The notes: a model not told the origin generated them from the sequence alone. A DNA stretch of 64,000 bases from Maylandia zebra (GCF_041146795.1 NC_135167.1:7584954-7648953); one strand, 5' to 3'. Shown: positions 25,017-39,256, counted from the stretch's first letter. Numbers and translations: made by a program.

Positions 25017-28000
25017 ATGGATGACCCCTATCACAACAATGTAAACCAGCAGATGACCGAAGGTGGAGATTACACCTACACCCAAGATGGTGGAGGTCAA
25101 GACGGCTACCCTTATCAGACGGACTACCCTCCACAGGATGAGGATGCTGCTAGTGATGCCACTGAAGGGGCAGATGAGGATGATCAGATGTATGAGGGGG
25201 AGTACCAAGGCATCCCGCACCCCGACGAGATCAAGGAGGCACGACGGGCAGCTCGAGTGGAGGCCAGGAGGAAAGCCCGGATGGCTGCCCAGCAGGAAGA
25301 GGAAGAGGAAAGCCTGCCAGAGCAATACGAGACCATCATGGAGGACTGTGGCCATGGACGCTTCCAGTGGATGCTCTTCTTTGTGCTGGGCTTGGCGCTA
25401 ATGGCTGATGGCGTGGATGGTTTCATGGTGGGCTTTGTCCTGCCCAGTGCTGAAAAGGACATGTGCATATCTAACGCTGACAAAGGATTACTGGGTGAGT
25501 TTAACTGAATTTCAATTAAATTTTATGCAGATCAAGGGTTGTTTAGAGCCAAATCAAATCAACAGTTGGGTCAAGGTAATATAAGTAATGTTGACGTTGT
25601 TAAATGAGAAAAATTAAGGTCACAAATGTGAGATATAGTGAATATTAAGTGTATCCGCTCACTTTCTGAGCCACTGATGATTAAGAATTGTTTTTAAAAA
25701 CTGCAGTAATTTGCTGACTCGCCTTTTGGGACAGTGTTTCAGGTACAAAATATCTGGATAGTGGATAACACTGATCTTATCCAAATGTCCGTCAGTGTGG
25801 AATTCAACAACTGCAGCTAAATTTGATCAATGACAACAAATGCAAAGACCTGTTTATCTTTTTTGTACACAGCTGTTTTATCTGCATGGCAACCAGAGTA
25901 TGTTAACTTTCAGCATAAAAAAAATCTTGTTCCTTCTTGACAGTTTATCTATATTGTTTAATATGATAATGATAATATGATAAATATCCTCATTAGAGAT
26001 CACAGTCATGTTCACAGATTTTCAGTTGGTCAGAAAATGTAACTTTTACCCATATGAAAGGCCCGGAGAGGCCTATAATTCATCCAAAAGATGGCATACT
26101 CATAGCATTCTGTCCAATAGTTGCCATAATTCTCAACTTCACGAGGCTAAAAAAATATCAAGACATCCCTAAAGTCAGTAGAGTTAAATCTATTTAAAAA
26201 ATCAATTCAACAGTATGTCAGTTTGAACAGACTACTGACAAACTACTCCCTCTGCCATTATTTATCATATGGCTAGCATCACAAACATAAATTATATGTA
26301 GAGACATAAAAACCTGCAAGACTACCTAATTACAGTCATCTGTCGAAGAGTTTCAGTCTTTACCCAGGGAGGAGGATCTCATCAGTGAAATGATCTGTTG
26401 TTGTGCTTGGCTGGAACAAAATCCCGCATATGCTTAGCTCTTGACGGCACATGGCTGCAGCCCACTGCTTCAGATAAAAATATCCCCCAGTCGCTGGAGC
26501 AAATTAGGGGGAAAAGGCTTGGATCTTTCTGGGCAAATGCAAAAATAAAGAACATAATGAACATTGTGTGTCCTAATGGAGTTTGGGTCCACTGTGAGCA
26601 ACCAGATTAGCTTCACTGAGCCTTGGCAGTGGTCCTCCATGTGTCTGGGAGTTGGCTTGAGGGTGCCAACAGATATATTTTAATTATTTAGTTATCTTTG
26701 GGACTGAAATTTGTATGCAGCGTGGACTTATCGGGAGATTTACCTTGAAAACGTCAGTTCCTCACTTTCTGTGCAGACAACTGAACTGCAAATTAAAGCC
26801 TTTCACCTTATTTCCCAGACCTCGTGTGTAGCCAGGCGATGTGGCAGATTGCACATCGCTCATTTCATCTTAACAACAGGCTCCTGGGATGAAGCATTGC
26901 GAGAGATTGATGAGGAACCCGGTGGTGATTGCATTCGGTGTGTGTTCCCAGGCTAATATGGAGCATGTTGCAGCAGTCAGAGATCCTGGCGGCCTGCGGA
27001 GCTGGTGCAGAGCTGTCAGATATGCTTCAGGCCTCTGACAGGCTGCGGTAGCAGGAGGAAGGCCTGGTGAAAATGAAATCACAGCGTCTGTTTGCGCAGA
27101 ATGGGGGCAGAGAGCTGATCATTGGCTGAGAATATGAAGTAGATCTGCAGAATGATCCTGTCTGATTCATGCTCATGCTCTGTCCACTAGACACACAGGA
27201 ACAGAAATTACTTTAATCGTAACCTTAGTCCTGGAAAGCAGACAGACTCCCAAAGCTTTTGTTAAACACAGGAGGGTTAGCACACTTACCTTTAATGACA
27301 GTTATATTGTTTAATCTGCAGGGTGAAGTGTTCAGTAGAGGAAGACACAGTGGTGGACACAAACAAAAAGGAACCTACACCTGACTGATGATATCAGAAA
27401 TTCTGCTCAGATTTAATCTCAACCCAAGCTGCTATACTTGATCCACAGCTACTGCGTACGTAGATAATTTTATGATACCTGCCAGATTGTCTTTGGTGCT
27501 TCATGTCTATTACTGAAATGTTTTGGCAGACTGGGAGAAATCACGCTAATCGTTCAAAATGTCAAGGCCTGTGATGCTCAGAATTTGAATTTTCACATGT
27601 TTCTAGAGATTTCTGAAAACAGCAGCTTCACTGCCCATTCAGAGCCTTCAGTTCTTATTTTCTTTTTTATCTCACAGATTCAGTAGTTTCTAATTTAGTT
27701 TTAGCAGGAAAACTTTGCTAATGTACTCAACAATGTTGAATAACTACTGCCCTAACACATTATACATTTTTCTTAAAACATAAATTCAAATACTTTCAGA
27801 AAAGTTGGAAAAGTATTCAACCATGGACACAGTCGATTAAGGAAAAATGAACACGCTAATGCTAGTTTTTTAAATTTAGTTTGGTTATCTTAACAACAAT
27901 TACACTTTTAATTGAAGTAACAATGTATATGAAAACTCATTTGTGATAAATGTGTTTTAAAAAGTGAGGCATTTAAACATAGTAAACAACCTAAAGTAGC

Positions 28001-31000
28001 TGAGCCAGAAGCTAACAATTAAAATAACTTCCATCCTTTAGTTTGGTCCCTGTGTGAGATGGCAGCAACGATCAACATTTTCACTTAAAGGCTTTTCAGT
28101 GATTTGAAACCATTTTGTGTTGGGTCTAATGTTGGGTATTTATAAAAGATGATATTCTCTTAAACAAAGTGACTCCCATGCAGGGATAGACCCACTTGTT
28201 TCACAAGTGCTGACGTTTGCTTCCCAGTTTTCAAGGGACTCATGGATTAGTAAGTTAACAAATGATCAAATATCATAAAATCACAAAGAAAAACTGCACT
28301 GATTCATGAAAGTAGGTAGCAAAAATGTGGATCATTCACCTGGTTAGAAAAATGCATCGATTTAACAGTTGAAATAGTCACAAATGTGCTATCTCGGAAG
28401 TGGGCTTAATTCATTTTATTTGGAAATTAATTTATACAGCATCTATTAACGTTCAAGAGCATGGAGTCTCTTTTACTATATATTTTGTATCTCTGGCATC
28501 TTTTGCAGCTGTATTTTGTTCTGTGCCTACAGTTGTGATAAAAGCACTTCAGCACAGTGCTTTCACTTTTAATACAGGAAGGAAAAGATAAATTCTCCCT
28601 TTTCCTCCAGGGACTAAGTGTCTTCACTGTATTCAAGGACACTTTTGCAAGCTTGTTGCTGCCAGGACAGATCCTAGGCCTCCATGTGAAAGATGGGATT
28701 TCTAAATGCAAGGCCATCCTGTTAATTTATCCTTGCAGATATCTGAGGCGTACACATTTCCTTAAGCAACTATTTGGCCAGCATATTAGATGGTATGATA
28801 GCTTTTACTCTTCTTTCCCCTGTGCAGTCTCGAGTTGAATGGGATATGCAACTTGGCGTGTGGAGCATCAGAGCATTTGGGTAGTCTAGTAATCCACGGG
28901 GAAGGTGCACACTATGGCTCCACGTGCTGTTAAGCTGCTTAGTTCCTCTGTAGTTATGGCTGTGTAGTAAAAACACAGACTAGGCAGGAAGTATGCATTG
29001 TTCTAGTGGTTTAAACAACACGCTGAAGAAGATAGCTGAGGCTGTAGATTTGAGTCCCTAAACAGCTAAGACAGGAGAGCTTGTTTCTCTCTCCAGAGAC
29101 ATTAAAATGAAAAATGGAGTATGCTCTTGTGTGGAGCTGTGGAACAGCTTCAGAACAAGAAGAAATGGCAGGCTGGACCACCTGCCTGCTGCATGCTGAC
29201 AGATTCCAGACCGGCCTGACTCAGAGTGGGAGTCTGCAGTGATAAAGCATGTAATCAAAGAAACAATAAAATGTCAGAGAAAGCCCAAATAACAGAAAAC
29301 TGAAAGCAGGTTTTAAAATATGGAAGGTGAGTGTTGTAGAAGCGGAACGCTCTTCCTGGGAAATTATTGTGACCTTTATTTCTTTGTCTCAAATGTAAGA
29401 ATGTGTCACACTGAAACACTGTGTGACGATTTCTCTTCTTCCTACTTCATACAAGGGTAAAGGGAGCCCCCTTGTGTTTGACTTGAGTTTTAAAAGTGAA
29501 GCGTTTGTTTGTGTGTGGATGTGTGAATCTGTAAAGGTCACATTTCAAGTTAACCAGGTTCCCAAGTGATTAAATATGTGCGTGTGTATTTGCAGGTCTC
29601 CTGGTGTATGTGGCCATGATGGTGGGTGCACTGGTGTGGGGTGGTCTGTGTGATAAAATGGGGAGGAGGAAGTGTCTGATCTACGTCCTGACCATCGACC
29701 TGGTCTTCTCCTTCCTGTCCTGCTTCGCTCAGGGCTACGGCTTCTTCCTCTTCTTGAGGTTCTGCTCCGGCTTTGGGTGAGACACTGACTTAGCCAAATT
29801 TACATTTACATTACTTGAACAAAGAAAAAAACATCCACAGGCTTTTGTCAGACTGACTGACCTTTTCTATAAATAAGTTAGTAGAAAGAGATTTCAAAAT
29901 AATACCCCTGACATTTAAAGAAAAAAAATGTACCTGGTAGAACTAACATTAAAAAAAACTGTGGTCTGTGGTACATTTAGTCAGACTGCTCAGAAGAAAG
30001 TAACTGATATGCATGTTAAAACATTGCATGTTCTATTGTATCTAACCTATTATGCTTCTTAGTGCTTTAATAATGGAGTGTTTTAATTTGGTTGGCTATA
30101 TTAGACATTTCAGACTGCTAAATTAGTTTAATTGGTATTCTAAAAGAAAAACTGACCCAGTGTTTGAGTCTAATTGGTGTTTACTGTGTTGGGCAGTTTG
30201 ACATCAGTTCTTTACTACTATGCAAGTTCCTCCAACTACATGAGGAAGTGTAAAGCAAAAACTGTTGTTTAAGCCATTTAACAATTGCAGGAGAGAGCCA
30301 GGAAGATTACAGTAAAGTAGGGGTCTTGTAGTACCTTCTACTCTGCATGCTATCATGTGCAGCCTGCTGGCACATGTCACGAGAACACACTGTTAACACC
30401 ACCTCAAAGACTGCATGCTGCACACGAGGAGATTTCTGCTTATTTACTTCAACAGAGCATTTCTTTATTACACTAATTAAAACAAGTAAAGAGTGCTGTT
30501 TGATTGTTCTTATTTTCAGCTTTATTGCTCAGTTCCTGCTGTTGCCAGCACCTTACGGTGAAGCTATTGGTGCGCACTGATTGATTTTGCAACTTTCAAA
30601 GACACATTTATTTTGATAATGGTTCCAGCCAGATCTGCAATATTGATGTTTGAGCTTGTTGTTCAGCAAGAAAATACAAGGTCACCGAAATAAACTGTTC
30701 TGCTGTCACTGATTCGCGGTGATAATGAGTCCCACGTTAGTCATTAACACTCACATTTGAAGAAAAACTATGTGCATTTTTCTGGCATGCTAACAGGAGG
30801 CTGACTGCACATCCCTGTATGAAAAGATTTGCTGCAGTCATAAAAAAGAGAGGAATCTTCAAAAATGCCAATAATCCTTGAAGTCATTTTAAACCTACAG
30901 ATGTGATAATCTGATTTTTTTTCCCCACAGTTCAAAAAATGTTTCAATGTCCCACAAAGTATGTAAAAGATCTGAGAAATGGAAACGGCATTGGCCAAAA

Positions 31001-34000
31001 CGATCAAATATCCCTGCTGATGCCGTTATTAAACTGTGACCATCGCCAGCATTGAAACTTCCTTATCGCAAGGCTCCAGAATTAAATCAATAATCACCCT
31101 CATGATAGGAACCAAAATCTTGACTTAACTCGTGCCTGTTCAATAAAATGAGCTCTAAAAAATCTATCAAATATTCTATCAATGCCAGTAATTCTGTCAT
31201 TATATAACAAAATGTTTTTAATCACGAGTGTTTGAAGCTTGCATCATCATGACTTTTAGATAAGAGTTTTCCATTTCCAGTTAGGGTTTGGCCTTAATTT
31301 TTCATTTAAAATGCAAATGTGTGACAAGTTGTCTTTAAAGCAAATTTGACGAACATCCAAAGGAATAGGATGTCCTAAAATATGGACAAAATCACATCAA
31401 AATCAAAAACATCTGTGTAAGATTACACTCATTTTATGTTTTATGATCCCTCCTCCAGAATTGGTGGCTCCATTCCAATTGTGTACACCTACTTTACTGA
31501 GTTCCTGCAGATGGATAAACGTGGAGAACATCTGAGCTGGCTCTGCATGTTCTGGATGTTTGGAGGCCTGTACGCCTCCTTCACCGCCTGGGGAATCATC
31601 CCTCATTATGGTAACGCACAAACTCTGATAAACAGACAAACACATGTAGAGTATTGAAACATATAAGATGAATAATTGAGACCCCCACAAATGGAGTCTG
31701 TAATAACATTGTCCTCTGTTAGTCTCTCACGGCTGTCAGTTCAAATGCCTCGTGCATTAATGTTTGCACAAGTTTGCAAATTTAAACGTTTGCCTTCTAA
31801 AAATATTACATTTAATAACGTAGTATAGTGACGATACCCCAATTTTGGTATGTGATACCAAATGCAGTATTAGCAATTCGTAATGTGTTCGTAGGGAGAA
31901 CAGCATTACTATTTCAGTTTTAATCAGTGGCTGAGACCATTACTTGCTGAACAGAAGCTGATGTCTTAATCTTTTCTGCCATATGGGAAGTCACTGCAGT
32001 CCAAAATGTCACATTTTTTTGCCTCTTACTCCCATTTGCCCAAAATTCTTGAAATGCTACTGAAGTTAATCTCTTTGCTTAATAATCGTGTTCATAAGAT
32101 TACAATAAAATTTATTTGATTAAAATGTGTTCATGTGTGACAGTAAAGAGAAATGACGACGACAAAAAAATAGTTACTGAATGTAATTTCTGGAGGCAAT
32201 TTATCTGAAGTTCAACAGCAATTTGACACCTCATACACTCGCCTTTTAACTTTTATGTCTATGAACACCATTCTGCACCATCCTGCCCCACATACCCTCT
32301 ATTCACAAAAGTACTGGGCCATTACACTTAGAGGAGCTGCCACAAAGCCCCTAGTACACTGTTTCTGTGCTGCTGTTTATGCCAGAGGAGGATTTGAACT
32401 CTGAAGATCTTTGCTTACTATCCATCCTTGATTCTCTATTAGTAAATGTCATCTAATCATGTTTGAGAATGTAGCTCTTGCTCTTGAAAATTGTGTGTAG
32501 CCCGCCCTTGGCTCCTCCCTTGCTTTTTGTTGGAATTTTTCTCATAGTGGGAACATTTTGCTTCTTCTCTTTCTTTCTCAGTCTGCATAATGTGGTGAAA
32601 TGTATTGAATAACTCATTAATATGGCTTATCTTGAACCTTATCTAATCAGTTATGTTCTGAATTAATTATTCACAATAAAACCAAACATACCGCCAGCAT
32701 CCAGTTTGAAAAAGATTCCCAAACAGCCTCACAGTTGGCTACTTGTAATTGACTTTTGATGACTCAAATGTAAACAACTCAAGAAAAAAAATTGCAACAC
32801 ATTAATTCTGTGATTTGATAATTAAAGCATTCCAGAAAACAAGGTTTGTGGAAATATTAACGTGTTCTTCACTGGGTGGTTTTTGCAGGTTGGGGTTTTG
32901 CCATCGGTACACATCTTCAGATGCACAGCTGGAGACTGTTTATCCTGGTGTGTCTCTTTCCTGCACTGGCCGCACTCATCGGACTCGTGTTCATGCCGGA
33001 GAGCCCGAGATTCCTCCTGGAGGTCAGATACTGGAACCAGTGTAGCCAGTTTGTAGTAATAATATTGATTGTCAGGATTATGCATCCAGCTGTGATTGGT
33101 TAAGAATGTTGAGTCATCACCACACCAACATCCCACTGCTGTGCAAAGGTAGCGATGAGCTGCTAAGACAGCACCAGAACACCACCCACCCCTGTTTCTC
33201 ATCCTGGACAATATCAGGGCTTTAACCACATGTGGTATTGTATTTGTATGCTACTGCTGCACCACAAGTTATCACACATTACCCCTTCTAATAAGAGGCA
33301 GACCTAATGGGAACATTCATCTGGCTGCAGTGCTGGTGGGAAAGTTTAAGCGCTCAAACCAAAACCCATGATTAAAAGAGTCACTCTTATATATAGTGCA
33401 CTAAACTTTATAATTTCAGCTACACATTGGAAAACCCTGAGAGGTTTCACAGGGTGCTCTTTAAACTTGTTTAAATAGATATTTATATGTTTGTACGTGT
33501 GGTTTTTCAGAATGCACGACATGATGAGGCGTGGATGATCCTGCGACAAGTTCATGACACCAACTGGAAAGCCAAGGGGGAGCCAGAGAGAGTTTTCACT
33601 GTAAGCCCTCATTTACACTCATGTTTGGCTCAGTCAGTTGACAGAAAAGTTATCTACTTATTAACAAAATAAAATAAATGTAGCTCCAATCTCCCTGCAT
33701 TTGTGCAGGTGATATCTCTTTGTAATTTATGTAAATACCTTAGAGTTAGTCTTACATCTCTTCGTCCATCTATTCATTGTCTGCTGCCTATCTTGGTCCA
33801 AGGGCAGCAGTCTAAGCAGAGATTCCCAGACCTCCCTTTCCCTAGCAGCCTCCTCCAATTCTTCTAGTGGGACACCAAAGGGTTCCCAAGCAAGCTAAGG
33901 AACATAATCTCTCCAGCATGTTCTGAGCCTGCCCTGGGGCTTGCTGCTCAGCAGGAACATTTTTGTCCAGTTGCACATGCCAGCTGGACAAGCCCAAAAT

Positions 34001-37000
34001 AACTCATCCAGGAAGTGCCTGTGTGGATAGGGTGGCAGTCAGAGGGAGAGGCCTTGGTGAAATGAAGCTGAAGACGGTTCTTGGGCTCTTGAGTGTGCAA
34101 TAAAGTAAAAATCATTGAGGAGAAATCATTTGAAAGAATCAAAAAATAATAATTTATTGAACCAAAGAGTTGACCATTCAGCAACTCCAATGAACTAACA
34201 TAACAGGACCTACAACTCTAGACACTGGTGGTGATGGACTTGAAGATTTGATTGAGGTTCTCTGTGCAACTAGGATGAGGTGGAGATGGGGGCGAATTGG
34301 GTTGGACAAATGAGAGTCTGAAATTCAGAATAACTGAAAGGAACACATGCATGTAAGAAATTAACTAATTAGACTAGAGTAATGATGAAGATGCTTCATA
34401 ACAAAACCAAAAAAACAACATAAATCCCAGAGCCCCATCTGTTAAGATACTGATGAAATGTTATTCACAAGTCCTGATAATCATTTGTTTTTATTAATTA
34501 ATCTGGTTAGGAAACTTTGATCAAAATTTCCAATGTTTGTTTGATCTAACACAAAAACATTTTTTAAAAACTCGATCATATATTAATTTACATGTTTTCT
34601 GCTTAAGTTAAAGTTTTATTTATTTTTAATGGTTTTTTTATGTCACACTTGTGTCATCTGTAATTGTACATGAAAAAAAAATATCAAAAAAACTTGATGC
34701 CTTTGTCAAGGTAACCAACATCAAGACTCCACAAACTCAGGAGGATGAGTTCATAGAGATCCAGAGTGAGACTGGGACTGCCTTCCAGCGCTGGACTGTC
34801 AGAAAAATGACCATGCTGCAACAGGTCTGCAACACTTTACAGTAAAATAAAACAGAATTTAAAAAAAATAGACAATTTTTTGCTTTGCTTCTTTTTTAAT
34901 GCAGACCTTGCATGTCAAGTTTGATTGTCTGTCGGTCTCTTTCTCCTTCCTTAGGTTATGGCCAATATCATGTCTCTATCAGCGCCAGAGCTCCGACTAC
35001 AAGGCCTCCTTCTGGTTATTGTCTGGTTCTGTTTGGCCTTCAGGTAGATCTACATTGAAAGCTGAGGTCAAAACAGACCTGTGCTTTCATCTACAGAAAA
35101 AAATTAAAATTTTCTATCTCAGGCGAATCATTTTAGTTTTCTCCACTCATGCTTCCAATCCTTCTGTGTGTATCAGCTATCACGGGCTTGGAGTGTGGTT
35201 TCCTGATATGATCAAGTACATGCAGTATGAGGAGTACGAGTCCAAAGTCCGAATATTCCATCGAGAACGTGTGGAGCGTTTCCACTTTAACTTCTCTCTG
35301 GTCAACCAGATCCACCGTGAGGGGGAGTACATCCATGACAAGTACATTTCCGTAACACCTAATGTTATAAATTTTTTCTCAGTTTCACAGTTTCGTTTGT
35401 TTGTGCTACTGCTTCATGTCATTATTTTCATTTAGGTTCGCCAACATTGAAATCAAGTCGGTCAAGTTTGAGAGTTCTCTGTTTGAAAACTGCTACTTTG
35501 AGGATATCAAATCCACCAACACCTTCTTTGAGAACTGCACTATTAAAAACACCGTCTTCTATAACACAGGTACCAGACCAGACTGCACTGAAACTGTACA
35601 ATTAGCTAAAGCAATAGGTTTCTCCTGTAAGCACTTTTTACAGTCTAACCCTCTGTACTCTTCAGATCTCTGGCAGGACAAGTTCAAGAACTGTCGAATG
35701 GAAAATGCCACCTTTCTCCACCCGAAGAAAGGCTGCCATCTGAACTTTCAGGAGGAGAATGACATCGTCATCTACATGGTCAGCTTCCTGGGCAGTTTGG
35801 CTGTCTTGCCTGGGAACATCATCTCAGCGTTGTTCATGGACAAGATAGGAAGGATCCGCATAATAGGTGACCTCAGGAGAGAGCAGCACAGGAACGATGA
35901 GCTTACGTAGCCAAATATTCAGTCAAATATTTGTCAGTATGTCCTCATTTATTTGTCTTTCTAGGTGGTTCTATGCTGGCGTCATCGGCCTGCACTTTCC
36001 TTCTGCTGTTAAGTTTCAGTCAAGGAGCTGTAATATGTTGGCAGTGTCTCTTTTATGGCGTCAGTGTGGCAGCCTGGAATGGACTAGAAGTAATTTCTGT
36101 GGAACTCTACCCGTCCTCTAAACGGTAATCTATCCCATTTTTACGTGTAATATGAGCTCCATTATAGTACAGATAAATTATTATGACTCTTCCAAAAGGG
36201 TAGGCCAAACCCACCGTTCAGTAAAGGCTAGAACAACAAATATGCAGCTGCATTTTAACCAAAAATAGCCTGGAATGCACTTCATGCCTTCTTTGTTCAG
36301 TAGTGACTCGTTAGCTTTAAATATATAATCTCCCCCCCTGCTGGTACTGCAGCTTAGGCATGCATGTCCATTTTATGATAGGGAGAGGCAAAGTGTAACA
36401 TCCACATCCAGTAAACCCGAAGACTTGTTGTTTCAAATGGAGTGAGATATTTACAACATATAAGAACTGTAACTAGTGAAGGCAGGACTTTAATGAGTAA
36501 CTGAGTAATCACATCTGCCGGGGGAGAAAATGAAAAAATATGCAACCAGGAGCTTATATGTGAATTTAATGCCTGATATAAAGGGAGTTATTTTGCAGTT
36601 GATAACAAAATTATACATATTATATATAGAAAGGTAGCTGTTAGTACACCAATCTTAGCTGTGTTACTGTGGTTTGCTGAGGAATGAAAAACAGTATACC
36701 ATTACTGCACAGCAACACACTGCAAATGTCAAAGTAGCTTAACTAAACTCAAAATGTGGCACCTGCCCTTAGAAATGATTGAAATAAGGAAAGCATACAC
36801 CAGTGTGTACCACCGAGATGGAACGTGCCATCGCGCTAATGTGTAAAAATATATAAACCAATACAAAAATGACAAAGTAGCTTAACTAAAACCAGCTATT
36901 TCCTGAACAAATACATTGCACAAACTCGTGCATTATTCTTTGTGGCCTGCGCTCATAGCTGGCTCCCTAAATCATTTTCTCAGATATCTAAACTCTGACA

Positions 37001-37587
37001 CCCCCTAGTTGCGCAAAAATGACTTGGATATTTCACAACATCGGTGACACAATGCTTGGTACACACAGGCGTTTTCGCTGTTCTTTCTGCTGATGCCTCA
37101 TGTCCTATTGCCTGCATTCTGTTTTGTCTTCTGTGAGGCTCAAGCTTTCAGTTTGGCAGCTTTGTTCTTGGTTCCTAACATTGCAGGTAGTGCTTCGCAC
37201 CTCACAGCACCTGTGAGGCATATTTGATGTTTTTTCCTGGCAGACAGAAGTGAACACCTTTGTGCAAAACAATGCCAGCGGAGAACAAATGAACTCAAAC
37301 GTTAACCTGCATCCATGGCCAATTCGGTTCTCCACACATTCACTTCATTAGTAAATCAGCCAAGTTATGACTCTAACCCTTCTCTGTCTTTCTGACTCTG
37401 CAGAGGAACTGCGTTCGGCATCCTGAATGGCATCTGTAAGTTTGCGGCCATCATTGCCAGCTCTATCTTTGCCGCCTTCATCGGCATCACTAAGATCATC
37501 CCCATCTTCCTGGCCTTCGCCGCCCTCGTCTGTGGAGGCATGGTGGCTCTTAAACTGCCCGAAACCCGGGAGAAAATCCTCTCCTGA
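25017..37587 (+). CDS. sv2b: Synaptic vesicle glycoprotein 2B (SV2B-like), 12 coding exons
   Basis: Coding exons: 25017-25494, 29596-29776, 31459-31610, 32889-33022, 33511-33600, 34711-34824, 34955-35043, 35177-35341, 35436-35569, 35666-35866, 35965-36124, 37404-37587. All junctions are GT-AG and in phase. The product is 693 residues, against 683 for human SV2B. It is a 12-helix major facilitator family glycoprotein of synaptic vesicles that modulates calcium-triggered exocytosis. Visible features are an acidic cytoplasmic N-terminus with EGEYQGIPHP (61-68), first helix from about 118, the MFS motif GGLCDKMGRR in exon 2, PESPRFLLE (about 307-315), and a luminal domain of about 425-560 with pentapeptide-like repeats and sequons at N451, N501 and N526. 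The C-terminus is LPETREKILS. The N-terminus and the mesp/anpep linkage favour SV2B over SV2A or SV2C. Helix-1 E is replaced by D134. The 4.1-kb intron 1 may hold regulatory DNA. Confidence 0.88.
26700..27130. promoter_or_regulatory. Candidate conserved element in sv2b intron 1
   Basis: This block is GC-richer and less repetitive than the surrounding intron, has no repeat signature and no spliceable reading frame. It looks like the kind of intronic sequence that is often a conserved enhancer, but without an alignment this is only a suggestion. Confidence 0.2.
33762..34022 (+). mobile_element. LINE 3'-end fragment in sv2b intron 5
   Basis: The fragment begins with a degenerate 'ccatctattcattgtctgctgcc' block. 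It continues through 'gggcagcagtctaagcagagat', 'cccagacctccctttccc', 'ttcccaagc', 'ataatctctccagc' and 'ctggggc'. These blocks, in this order, are characteristic of a very common fish non-LTR retrotransposon 3' region. It lies wholly inside the intron between 33600 and 34711 and does not interrupt an exon. Confidence 0.7.
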
Positions 37588-38790
37588 AAAGCCAAACTCC
37601 TGCAGCCTCTGGGCCCCAAACGCAGTCTAGCTATGGGTGAAGCCGCATATTCTGGGGAAAGTATCAGCTTTTTAAACTGAAACAGAAAGGTAATAAAGAA
37701 AGGCCACGTTGTGCTAGATGTGTGTCATGGTTATATGAGTAAAACTATTGAAAACCTGTCTGGTTGCCTATATAAACCTGTGGTTGCTTTCTGTTCTGTC
37801 TCTAAGTACCTCAGGCTGCCCAGCTTTTCTGTCACATTGAATAAAAAAACTAGTCTTTGTCTTCCCTCCATCTTTCTCCCAACCTGCGTTTGCACACATT
37901 GTAGTAACATTTGTGTTGTTTGAGGTTCGTGTAAAAGATTAATATGAGATGAAAATGTGTACTTGAAAGGTGTTGTAGTTCTTGTTACCATGTCGTGCTT
38001 TGATTTCATTCCCTCTCAGAGAAAGAGAAAGGACTCGTAGTGATAACTTGAAATGAATTAGAATCCTGTTGTATTCACCGCCGAGACTCAGCAGCAATAT
38101 CACTGCAGGTGTTGTTATTCAGAGAAAACACCCATTTCACCCACACAGTCTTTGTTTATTCTGCGGTGTCCTGTGGTGTCTGTAGTCTTCTTTAGTTGTT
38201 GCTTGGTTTGTTTTCTGTAGACTTGAATCCAGATTCACCATTTTCAATAATGTAGAAGATTTTTTCTTTTAAATGAAATCCTCTCCCGTCCATTTCTCCC
38301 AGCGTATCCAACCAAAACAATTCTCCTTGTCTGTCGTCGTGTCCTCGACTCTGAGACGTTGTGTCTGTCCTCAGTGGTAGAGCTGGTGATAATGTAGAAT
38401 CAGAGTCTTGTTTGTCACATCTTGCCATGACAAAGTGTAAGGAACTGTTTAATTTGTTTTTGTCTGTTTTTTTTTTTTAAAGAATGACTGTGAAAATAGA
38501 TGTTTTGATATGATGCTCTCATTTTAACATACTGATGAAGAACTGATTTACAGAACTTGTTGCATATTATGTTTCAAGACTTCTAAAGAAGGTGTTACTT
38601 TTTTTTTTGGCACAACTGAGGTGTGTATGTGCGCGCGGCTGTTATCCACACATCTGTGAATTCACTGAATCACAACAGTCTTGAATACCAGTATTGTATT
38701 TGTGGTTGTACATATAGACCTGTGTATATTAGTTGTAACATAATAGCTGCATCATGACTTGAATAAAGCTGAGGGCTCATGATCTGGTTT
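37588..38790 (+). other. sv2b: sv2b 3' untranslated region
   Basis: Non-coding sequence follows the TGA at 37585-37587. AATAAA boxes at 37692 and 37840 could give short 3' ends. A third at 38762, followed by a GT-rich stretch, could give a long one of about 1.2 kb. The choice between them cannot be made from sequence. Confidence 0.55.
38762..38767 (+). terminator. Polyadenylation signal, sv2b (distal)
   Basis: AATAAA in the context CTTGAATAAAGCTGA, about 1.18 kb after the sv2b stop codon. Cleavage would be expected around 38780-38795. Confidence 0.55.
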
Positions 38791-39108
38791 CCTGGTTCAT
38801 GAACACATGAAAAATGTCATACATTTTAAACTTTATGGAAAACTGTTAGTACCTGTTTTGTGTTGATTTAGAAGTCACTGACAGATGCATATAAAAGCAA
38901 TGGAGGTGCTCTTCTTCTGGGGATTAAAATCTTTTCTATGTGATCCAATGACCCTCTAAGTACAGGTGTGATTGGCTCAAAGACACACCCCATCTGATTG
39001 TGGTCACCCACTGGTTTGTGGACTTGCATTTTTAATTTTGGAGCCAACAGTGACCATATTTAAAAAACAGGGTTGATTCCAAACCAGTAGATAGCTCAGC
39101 ATAGCCAT

Positions 39109-39256
39109 TGCGTGTCTTTGGATTCTGGGAGAAAGCCAGAAAACCTGGAGAGAATCCACACAAGCAGAGAGAACATGCAATCTACACACAGAAAGGCCCC
39201 GGTATGAATTCAAACCCATGACCTTACTGCTGTGAGGTGACAATGCTAACCATGGC
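39109..39256 (+). mobile_element. Degenerate teleost retroposon fragment
   Basis: It holds the blocks 'gtctttggattctgggagaaagcc', 'gagagaatccacacaagca', 'gagaacatgcaa', 'cacacagaaaggcccc' and 'tgctgtgaggtgacaatgctaacca'. These match the 3' half of the element seen at 7184-7530. It is truncated at both ends. Confidence 0.7.
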
